Shown here piece after piece: positions 18,886 to 27,200 of a stretch of DNA of 64,000 nucleotides. The DNA lies in the NCBI GenBank assembly GCA_964019655.1, contig CAXHTR010000008.1, forward strand, positions 434,001 to 498,000, read 5' to 3'. Position numbers and translations under genes: made by a program. Numbering within the stretch: position 1 is the first letter of the stretch; the number at the start of each line of letters is the position of its first letter. This DNA is from Perkinsela sp. pyNocScin1. Taxonomy: Eukaryota; Euglenozoa; Kinetoplastea; Prokinetoplastida; Perkinselidae. The notes below the pieces were generated by a model. That model saw only the letters and a program-made list of their open reading frames with translations. It had not been told where the DNA came from and did no database searches.

Positions 18886-20508
18886 ATGGCTGGAGTTTCA
18901 ATGGAAAATCTCGGGCTCTGCAGTCGCCTTCATCAAGGCATTTCGAAAATGGGAATATCTCATCTTACACCAATACAAGCAAAATCGTGGGATGCCCTTG
19001 TGAGCTCAAAAAAATGTGACCACATCATCCATAGTGAAACTGGCAGTGGGAAGACATTGAGCTATTTACTACCCATACTGCAAAGTATCATGAAAGAGTC
19101 TGAAGAACGCCGAAAAAGAGGACGTGAAGATGATAACGGTCTCTCAAGAAAGGACGGAACATCACTCTTAATCATAGTTCCTGTTCGCGAACTTGCCCAG
19201 CAAACTCTTCAAGTTTGTCAAAAATTGCTGCGTTACGTTCCTTTCATGACTTGTAGTTTGCTAACTGGTGGGGAGAAGAAATCCAAAGAGAAGGCCCGCC
19301 TAAGAAAAGGTCAAAATATACTTATCGCGACTCCTGGAAGACTACTCGATCATATAAGATCTACGGAGAAGATGAATCTTAACGGTTTGAAGTATTTGGT
19401 CATAGACGAAGCAGATAGAACGCTAGATGAGGGCTTTGAAAATGATTTACGAGAGCTCAAAGTTCACTTGGATGAAAAACAAGCTTACTTTGGATCGGAA
19501 ATCAAGAAGAAAGTGCTTGTTTCAGCTACACTGAATAAGAAAATCCTTGGTCTTTCATACTTCATTCTTGAGAATCCAAAAACTATTTCCAGCCATGAGC
19601 AAAAAGATGGCAAACAGCTTCGTGAAGGTCAAAAAGACCCATCTTTCGATTCAAGCGTGAGTGTGGAAACAGGCGAAAAAGAGAATACCGGTGCTCCGAT
19701 AATTTTTCCTGCGAAACTCGATCAGCGATACATCATTTGCTCTCCCAAGCGAAAAGTGTCCCTCTTGATTGCCCTACTTAACTGGATATTCAATCATGAA
19801 GTGTCGGAACCAAAGAAAGTTGTTGTTTTCGCGAACAGCTTTGCTTGCATTGATTTTTTCACGGTGCTCGCACCACTTCTGACAAACCCGTATAAGAAAA
19901 ACAAAGCATCATCGAGCGAGGATAAAGATGAAGCAAAGCTTTTCGATCAGGTGGTATTCAATAAAATTCACAAAGAGATGTCACAGCTTGATCGGTCATC
20001 AAGCTTCTCTTCGTTTCAGAAAGCCCCAAGATCTATTCTATTTTGCACTGATGTCGCTGCTCGTGGACTGGACTTTGAAGGTGTGAGCGACGTTATCCAT
20101 TTCGACGCACCTCTATCGATAGAAACGTATATTCATCGCACAGGAAGGACAGCACGCATTGGAAACTCTGGGACATCATACCTACTGCTTTATCCACACG
20201 AAGATGGTTACCCCGAGTTTTTGGAAAGCAAGGGGGCTTCCATTACGAAGAAAGAGCCTTCAGTGTTTTTCTACACCTTGATCAAACACAACTCCACGCA
20301 ATGTGACTTATTTGAATGCCAAATCGAATTGCAAAAAGTCCTCGATGCAACAGTGCGCTCAGACTCTGAAATTCATAAAATGGCACAGGATGCATTTCAT
20401 AGCTGGCGTAAGTCGTACTCGGCCTATCCTTTTGAGCAGAGAGTGTACTTTGACTCAACAAAGTTACATTTGCGGAATATTTCATGGTCTTTTGGCATTC
20501 GCTCGTAG
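18886..20508 (+). CDS. DBP7: DEAD-box RNA helicase, Dbp7/DDX31 type
   Basis: 540 residues. Q-motif (ISHLTPIQAKSW), motif I SETGSGKT, Ia PVRELAQQ, Ib TPGRLLDH, DEAD box VIDEADRTLDEGFE, SAT motif and final HRTGRTARIG are all present. The stretch GGEKKSKEKARLRKGQNILIA is a Dbp7/DDX31 hallmark, which gives a role in 60S ribosomal subunit assembly in the nucleolus. The acidic and basic inserts between motif I and Ia are family-like. The ATG at 18886 is first. The next ATG (residue 6) follows an AG and could be the real start. It is the first gene of the + run. Confidence 0.88.
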   Translation: MAGVSMENLGLCSRLHQGISKMGISHLTPIQAKSWDALVSSKKCDHIIHSETGSGKTLSYLLPILQSIMKESEERRKRGREDDNGLSRKDGTSLLIIVPVRELAQQTLQVCQKLLRYVPFMTCSLLTGGEKKSKEKARLRKGQNILIATPGRLLDHIRSTEKMNLNGLKYLVIDEADRTLDEGFENDLRELKVHLDEKQAYFGSEIKKKVLVSATLNKKILGLSYFILENPKTISSHEQKDGKQLREGQKDPSFDSSVSVETGEKENTGAPIIFPAKLDQRYIICSPKRKVSLLIALLNWIFNHEVSEPKKVVVFANSFACIDFFTVLAPLLTNPYKKNKASSSEDKDEAKLFDQVVFNKIHKEMSQLDRSSSFSSFQKAPRSILFCTDVAARGLDFEGVSDVIHFDAPLSIETYIHRTGRTARIGNSGTSYLLLYPHEDGYPEFLESKGASITKKEPSVFFYTLIKHNSTQCDLFECQIELQKVLDATVRSDSEIHKMAQDAFHSWRKSYSAYPFEQRVYFDSTKLHLRNISWSFGIRS

Positions 20509-20642
20509 AGTATCGAAATCGCGAACTTAAGCGACTACTCGTCTAATCTGGGCACTCATAGTGCTTGATTCATTGTGAGTTCTGGATGTACCTTGCTCAT
20601 GAATTTTTTTGGTCTACTTACGTCAAATGATTCGGGTGCCAC

Positions 20643-21728
20643 ATGCTCTCTTCGAAAGAAAATGCACAGCGCTGGCAGCGATGCATAGATAAAGCTAGCA
20701 AGAGAAAGTATTTCTGGAACAAGGCATTTGATCATAGCCTATGGGAGCACGATTTAGAGACTGAACTTGGGGTCAAATCTGATTCTCTTGACGGGGATCA
20801 TAATGATCGTATTTGGGCATGCTATGCCCGCCTTCAAAATTCCAGCGCTTTCTTGCAATGCTCAGTATGTCACAGGCCTATTCCGAAGCATGGGCTTGAA
20901 CAGTGCAGTCTTTGCGCACAAGTTGTTCACACACAATGTTTTGACCGCACGAGGGTAGCTTGCCGATTCTGCATCCCAAAGAATAATCAATGGCTATCAA
21001 ACCCATCAGAGCAGAGCGTTCAGTATCCTGTGCAGCTCATACACAACCGGATCAATGGACTTTTGCAAGAATTTTCCCCATCTTTACGAAAAGAGTTTGC
21101 CAAGATAAAAATCTCTCACAGTAGAGATTCTTCTCGTGCACAATTACAAAGTATTTGCACCACGCATTTTCAGCGTGGTTTTTCACAGTTTTTCATTCAG
21201 CAGTCTCGATTAAAAAATAACTCGCTAGGTGCTTTTGCCACTGCCCCCTTGCCGAAGTATACTCGCGTTGCCATTTATCCAGGGTATCCTGATATCTTGG
21301 CCGGAAACCAGTGCAAATACGGGCGAGAGATGCCAAAGTATGCAGTGGATGTAATCAACTGTGCTGACATGTCTAATATGGTGTTCGAAGAGTTCCGCAT
21401 GACGTGCGGGCCTTACATCAACGAGCCCTGCCCTGGGGAAACTGCAAACTGCGGCTGGATACTTGAAGCGCCTCTAAAGAAAAGACGTAGATACAGCATA
21501 TTGACAACACGTGACGTGCGCGAGGGTGAAGAGCTTCTCATTGGATACGGCCCAGAATACCTGAGGGATTACAGCTACACCTATGATCAGTATATCTTTA
21601 TCCATTCCAAAGAAGGAAAGGAAATCGCCTATGATTTGTATAGGTGGCAGACGAATGAGCTGAGCGAGCATGTGCACATTGAACGAGTACGCTACTCGGC
21701 CCACAATGATTCGTATGCTGCAGTCTGA
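20643..21728 (+). CDS. WW-like / PHD-RING-like / SET domain protein
   Basis: 361 residues. Residues 11-36 look like a WW domain (KRKYFWNKAFDHSLWEHDLE, with WN and SLWE). Residues 73-110 hold a C4HC3 zinc finger (C73, C76, C88, C91, H96, C99, C107, C110). From residue ~190 a SET domain follows: GAFATAPLPKYTRVAIYPG, the pseudo-knot segment YINEPCPGETANCGW in place of the usual NHSC, and REGEELLIGYGPEY with the catalytic Tyr. It is probably a chromatin or protein lysine methyltransferase. The WW-PHD-SET order is unusual. It lies 134 bp after the Dbp7 gene. Confidence 0.75.
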   Translation: MLSSKENAQRWQRCIDKASKRKYFWNKAFDHSLWEHDLETELGVKSDSLDGDHNDRIWACYARLQNSSAFLQCSVCHRPIPKHGLEQCSLCAQVVHTQCFDRTRVACRFCIPKNNQWLSNPSEQSVQYPVQLIHNRINGLLQEFSPSLRKEFAKIKISHSRDSSRAQLQSICTTHFQRGFSQFFIQQSRLKNNSLGAFATAPLPKYTRVAIYPGYPDILAGNQCKYGREMPKYAVDVINCADMSNMVFEEFRMTCGPYINEPCPGETANCGWILEAPLKKRRRYSILTTRDVREGEELLIGYGPEYLRDYSYTYDQYIFIHSKEGKEIAYDLYRWQTNELSEHVHIERVRYSAHNDSYAAV

Positions 21729-21832
21729 TCTTTTTGAGCCAAGAATACTCTTCTTCGCATTGTTTAGTTCCAATGTACAAATAAAACTTTCTTGAGTTCT
21801 GTAAGAATAGATGCTTGGTTTGGCTCCCATCG

Positions 21833-22339
21833 ATGGGGACAAGGCATAAGTATTCACTATCCACACTGCAAAGCTTCGCCGAAACATACTTTGGCATTAA
21901 GAAAAGAGTTGATGGTATTGTACGCGCCCACAAAGCGGCGGAATCGAGTAAGTTTGCCGAAAAACAGTTGCCGCAAGCAATGAATAGAATTGAGCAAATG
22001 TGGACAGCTTGGCTCGAGCAGCAGAAGCGTAACAACGCCCAGGGGCAAAGCCCTGAGCTCGACATTCAGCGATTAAAAGATTCCAGCCTGGAATTCATCG
22101 AGCAAAACAAAAATATCTTGGACCCAGAGGCTGCTCTTCGAGAAAAGCACTTGGAAGCTCGCGCTGAGTGGATAGCCATGAACCTGCGATTTCCCCAAGG
22201 GAACGTGCAGCACGTAAGCGATGAGAATAAAAAGGCAATGCGAGCAAAATGGGATGAGCTACCCGAGGAAGAACGAAAGAAGTTCCTCGATTGGGCATGG
22301 AAAGTACTTCCTGGGCGCACGAAAAAAAAATATCGGTAA
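21833..22339 (+). CDS. Hypothetical basic helical protein (weak HMG-like C-terminus)
   Basis: 168 residues from the first ATG. The longer frame starts at a TTG (21815). It is mostly helical and charged, with no certain family. The C-terminal segment KAMRAKWDELPEEERKKFLDWAWKVL resembles HMG-box helices 2-3, and the protein ends in the basic tail PGRTKKKYR. A mitochondrial or chromatin role is possible but not shown. The next gene follows in the same run after ~97 bp. Confidence 0.6.
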   Translation: MGTRHKYSLSTLQSFAETYFGIKKRVDGIVRAHKAAESSKFAEKQLPQAMNRIEQMWTAWLEQQKRNNAQGQSPELDIQRLKDSSLEFIEQNKNILDPEAALREKHLEARAEWIAMNLRFPQGNVQHVSDENKKAMRAKWDELPEEERKKFLDWAWKVLPGRTKKKYR

Positions 22340-22363
22340 TCCGCTTGCCTTTCATGCAGTATA

Positions 22364-22397
22364 CCTTTTCGGTGTTTCATCCTTTTCGGTGTTTCGG
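22364..22397 (+). repeat. Tandem 17-bp direct repeat upstream of a membrane protein gene
   Basis: Two adjacent 17-mers (22364-22380, 22381-22397) share their first 15 bases, ccttttcggtgtttc. They are pyrimidine-rich and lie in the presumed leader, between the CATGCAG acceptor and the ATG at 22436. Confidence 0.6.
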
Positions 22398-22435
22398 TTT
22401 CATCCGTATACTGATGTTTTACCTTCCTTTACGCT

Positions 22436-23191
22436 ATGGAATATGCTGATGCAGCTGAAAAACGACACGCGTTGCTCCAAAAAGTTCGAGCACTATCGGA
22501 AAAACTCACTGAGATCGATGCACAGAAACGCGGTCGTAGCGTAAGCGATGCCATGCAAGGCTTTTGGTCTGATATTCGTACCGCGGCGACTGCTTGGGTT
22601 CTGCTCGTGACACTCCGAAAGATCGTATGCGCATGTGGCCAGGCACGGAGAAAAACAGTCAGCAGCGATGTACGAAAGATTCTCGCGATTGAGAGCCACT
22701 CGCATGGCCCATTTCCTCTTTGGATATGTCTACTCTTCGCTGCTTTTACAACCATCATATCGGTGGACACGAAGGTCAGCACCTGGATGCGGTTCATTTT
22801 CGGACAAAGCAGTGAAACCCAACAGAACTTTTCACTCGGGCTCACACTTCTTCCAATAAACGTCGCTTGGCGTGTGGCTGCGAACGTATCACCTGAGATT
22901 CGATCAAAAATGTACGTCGTGGCATTTTGGCTGATGCTATCCGTCGTGCTCGCCTGCCTGGCCCTCGCTGTACAAACGAACTATCGTAATGCATCGATGG
23001 ATCGGTCAAACAACTTTGTTGCGGACGCGATAGCGTCAATCATCGAGCTCGCGCTTAGGCATAATACCAAAATACAAGTAAGCGATAGGGTTGAGGGTTA
23101 TAAGCTTCCAGAGCTGACCGGGGAAGGAAGAGCACTGCTCGAGAAAAATTTGGTCAGGCATAAGGCTATCCTGAGAAGCGCTTCCATCTGA
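22436..23191 (+). CDS. Multi-pass membrane protein, unknown family
   Basis: 251 residues. A charged N-terminal helix (residues 1-45) is followed by hydrophobic segments near 50-66 (weak), 92-111, 132-149 and 159-179. The C-terminal ~70 residues are soluble and charged. It was not recognised. The layout is compatible with an organellar membrane protein, and PEX11/GIM-like proteins have a similar size, but no diagnostic motif supports that. An out-of-frame ATG about 27 bases upstream would reduce translation if it is in the mRNA. Confidence 0.65.
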   Translation: MEYADAAEKRHALLQKVRALSEKLTEIDAQKRGRSVSDAMQGFWSDIRTAATAWVLLVTLRKIVCACGQARRKTVSSDVRKILAIESHSHGPFPLWICLLFAAFTTIISVDTKVSTWMRFIFGQSSETQQNFSLGLTLLPINVAWRVAANVSPEIRSKMYVVAFWLMLSVVLACLALAVQTNYRNASMDRSNNFVADAIASIIELALRHNTKIQVSDRVEGYKLPELTGEGRALLEKNLVRHKAILRSASI

Positions 23192-23460
23192 ATATAGGCA
23201 TTACTCATCGTTCAGTCACTGTTGCGAAGGCTTCCTGTGAATTATTGTTACAGAGCGTGAAGGGCATTTGCACCAAACCTTCAAGTTTGAATGCGGATTT
23301 TCTCTCATATGGCGCACATGTACTCTTGAAGAGCATCGAGCACAGTTTTGGGGAGTTTGTCAGGTCGACATACTTGATGATTACGAGTAGAAAGAGGCGA
23401 ATGCGTAATCGCTTGCGTTTGATAAAAATTATCTTTTGAATTGAGCTTCGTCAACCTACA

Positions 23461-23733
23461 ATGATTCGATGCCCATGCGGTGCAACGCAGGAAAACGAGG
23501 CCGGTCTCCAGTGGGTCGCGTGCGACGCTTGTAACTACTGGATGCACGCGTACTGCGTTGGCATTCAGACGCCGACCGCCTTCAGGGCGCTCAAAACCGA
23601 AAAGTTCATCTGCCAGAAATGCAAGGAAGAGCGAGAGAAGGATGCGGACGCAACGGTGAAACGCATCATCGAGAACGAGCGTACCCGTCTTCGCGCTTAC
23701 TTGAAAGAAGTGCAAATGAGTAAGAAAGCATAA
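23461..23733 (+). CDS. Small PHD-finger protein
   Basis: 90 residues. A PHD finger fills the first 54: C4, C6, C21, C24, H29, C32, C51, C54, with the expected Trp two before His (YWMHAYC). A short helical basic tail follows. PHD fingers read histone tail marks, so a nuclear chromatin role is likely. The protein is almost only the domain, which suggests it works inside a complex. The ATG follows an AG 15 bases upstream. It is the last gene of the + run. Confidence 0.8.
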   Translation: MIRCPCGATQENEAGLQWVACDACNYWMHAYCVGIQTPTAFRALKTEKFICQKCKEEREKDADATVKRIIENERTRLRAYLKEVQMSKKA

Positions 23734-24259
23734 GTATGACCCACTTTGAACGATCTAGCTTGAATGAAAGATGCGTCCCGTAGACCTGCGTTCAAAACTT
23801 GACTGAAGATGCGCTTGGGCTGAGTGTTATTGATGACATGCGCTTATTGATGGCATGGTAATTCACTGATTTAATGAAAGAAAAAAAATTTAAATGAGAG
23901 AAATCTAACGCTTGACTGCCCATGATTTTGCTATTAAACAAAAAATGTGACAGAATGTGAGCTCTTGTGTTTTCTAGTAATTATTCACTGCCATGGGTCA
24001 TGCACAAGTACTCCGCGCATCGCAGTCCGGTAAGCAAGCATCGCCATTACGTAAATTTATCTCTCAAAGAGACAACCTTCGAGAAAATGCAGATCAACAC
24101 TCCCACTGACATGCTTGCTTCGCATACTTATTGCAACTTATTACTGATATACGATTCAGGTGAGGGCTAGTGCATTATAATCTCTAAAATGTTCAGCGAA
24201 TTAAAAGTTGCTCGACCAATATCGATAATATTACTTCAAGTCTACGAGTTTACGAGACC
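23734..24259. terminator. Convergent strand-switch region
   Basis: 526 bp between the stop of the + strand PHD gene and the stop of the - strand RPA2 gene. AT-rich, with no supportable gene, tRNA or clear repeat. By kinetoplastid analogy it would be a transcription termination zone. Confidence 0.5.
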
Positions 24260-27200
24260 TTAGAACTTCATTGCTATCCGAATTCCTACGCCCTGCATCT
24301 CCGAAACTAGGTTCTTCAGAACATGCGGCATGTCTATGAGCACAATGTTCGACGAGTTCTCCAAGCTGACGTCCTTTTTCTCCTGCGCGCAATAATAGCA
24401 AAACTTGAACGTCCCCGCGGCAGTCGCGCACTTCTCCGCGATGGAGAACATCCCACCGCAGTCTTTGCAAATGTACCCCCGCGTCTGGTCGGAGCACGTC
24501 ATGAGGCGGTCGATCAGAACCTCCGTCGCCCCGTGGCTGAGGAGCGCATCGCGCTCCATTTCACCGATACGGTTGCCACCGCGGCGGCTCTTGCCCCCCT
24601 GCGGCTGCCCCGTCTTCTTGACGATGCGGGTCCGCACGTGATCGGTGCGCGCGCGCGCCTGCCACTTGTCTTTCACCAGGTGCCGAAGCTTTTGGTACCC
24701 GCAGATGCCTATGAAGACGTCGCCCTCGATGGGCTCGCCGGTCTGCCCGTTTACCAGCTCTTCTCCGGCGAACGGCTGCAGCCCGAGCTTGGTCAGCTCC
24801 TGCCGAATGGCACTGACTGCTGGTGAGCTCGATACGCCCCGGGGCTCCAGCTCGATATTTTTGATTTTCTTCGAGCGCTCTGCCCCACACGTGCTTTCCT
24901 CGAGGTGCTGCGCGACCGCGGGATCCCAACGGACGTCGCCGCCCCACGGCGATGCGTTCCACACCTTTCCAGAGTGCGCCACGGCTTTGCCTGCGGCGAG
25001 CTCGAGCATCATCCCGACTGTCATTCGTGACGGGAAGGCGTGCGGGTTGATGATAATGTCTGGAACGACGCCGGAGTTCATGCAGTAGGGCAGGTTCGCC
25101 TGCTCCATCAGGCACGAGAGGGTCCCCTTCTGGCCGTGCCTCGATGAGAATTTATCGCCCACGACAGCGTTTCGGTTCTTTCTGACCATCACGAATATCT
25201 CCGTCGGGTCTGGCCCGTCAAATGCGGTCGGCACCACGCTGTGGATCCACCCTGCCTCGGCGTCGTCGTAGCTCTCTGTGAACTCACCCCACGTGAGCAT
25301 TTTGTGGTCGACGTAGCGCACAGTACCGTCCGGTCGCGCTATTTTCTTCGCGATGACGTACATTGGCGTGTTCGGAAAGTGCGTTGGCTCCCTGAAAGTC
25401 CGCTGGGCGGTGGGGCGCTGTAGCGGGAGGCCGTTCGGGCTGACCCCTTCGCAGACGAGCGTCGTTGGCTCGCCGAGCACCGACCTACCCGTCCGGATGT
25501 TGTGGAAGACGATGCTGGTGCGCGTACCGCCAGCGCGTTTGTCGGCCTCGAGCGCTGAGAGGCGCATTTTCGCCTCCGCCTCCACAGTCCTCCCCGCGAG
25601 AATGTTCCCGTCGAACATGCCGTGCTCGGCGCTGCTCTTGTTCATGACTATCGCGTCCTCCATGTCGAGTCCCGAGTACGACATGATGGCCACGACGGCG
25701 TTGATGTTCACGCTGTTCATGGACATGTCGTGGGTGCTCGTCAGGTCGGTGCCGACAAGGTGCCGGTGCGTCGTTGGCATCAGATAGAGCTTGGAGTCGT
25801 GCCGAAGCGCCGCATTGGGCATGTGGTTACCCATCGACTGCTTGAGAATACCGCAGACAAAAAGGTTTCGCGGCGAGCAGTTGTGCTCGAAGTACGGGAT
25901 GGTGTTGGCGGTGTAGCTGAGCGTCTGGGCCGGGTTTGGTTCAATGTACGTGAACACGCGCTTCTTTTTCGAGAGCCCACTGCGGTCGGCCTCGGCGATG
26001 TCCGCGTGCACAGAGGCGATGTTCAGGTACGTCTGCTCCCACGGGCCGACCATCATGCACTGCGGGCTGCCAACAACCTGGACTGGGCGCACGAGCGCGC
26101 CGGCAGTGGTAAAGAGCAGAAGTGACCCTGGGAAAGGCTCGGCTTGCTCGACGACTTCGCAGAAGGCGAACGGGCAGTCCGGCGATGCCTTTTCAGTGCG
26201 TATGTGCTTTGCGAGCCGTCGCACAGAGGAGTTGGGCGTGATTCGCGCGATGACACACCCGTCGATGCACACTGTCGGCATCTGCGCCGCTTGCTCGTAG
26301 GCCGAGGCCGATCCGCTGGCGATGTACTCATGCATTGATTTCAGCAGGCTTTGCACGACTGGCCGCATTCCGACCCATTTGAACGCATCGTCGAGTTCGA
26401 CATTCTGCTTGGCGAATTTCTTCTTGCAGCGCTTGTAGCAGCAGTTGCTCTCGATGTCAGACGTGATTTTCACGGAGAGCGAAAGCTGCTGCGCGACCCC
26501 GCACAGGTGGCCGTCCGGCGTGTTCACGACGCACATGAAGCCCCAGCTCTCCTGCTGGCAGCGGCGAATTTCTGAACTCCGAGATTCGGCAACGCTCTTA
26601 CCTCGGTGGATGGTCCGAAGGAGCTCAATTTGCCGAAACGCGTTGACTCGCTCATATGAAAGTGACAGGCCGAGGCCTTGTGGCGCTGGGGCCCCGAACG
26701 TCTTATCCGCTTGGTACGTCCCTGTTGCGAATACACGCAGAAAGCCCTTCATCTGCTCGACAGGGTATTCTTCCCGAAACGCCTTATCGTCACGCACAAT
26801 GTCAAAATACTTTTTGAGATCAGCTGAAAGCCCTTCTTTCAGCAGCTTTTGCTCGATGAGCTCTTTGTCGAGCTTCGCGCTGTAGTTCAAGACGGCAAAG
26901 CGGGAGATGTTCGCAAGCGTGTGCCGCACGACGTCTGAGAGAGCGCCGACACAGAGCCTGCCAGGCGTGTACACGCCCTGGTGGCTTTGCTTGTCGACTG
27001 AGTCGCTCGTGACGCGCCCGTCGACAAAGTGGTACAAGCGGTGGATGACCTGCACGAGTGTATCGAACTTCCGCTCGTGCTCTTTTCGAATCTCCTGTCC
27101 GAAGTTCTCAAAGTCGTCGAAGGGATAATCGCCGTTCAGGTGTGGAAAGAGATAATTTCGCAGAACGTAGAGGCCGTACCAGTCGTCAGTGCGCTGTGTG

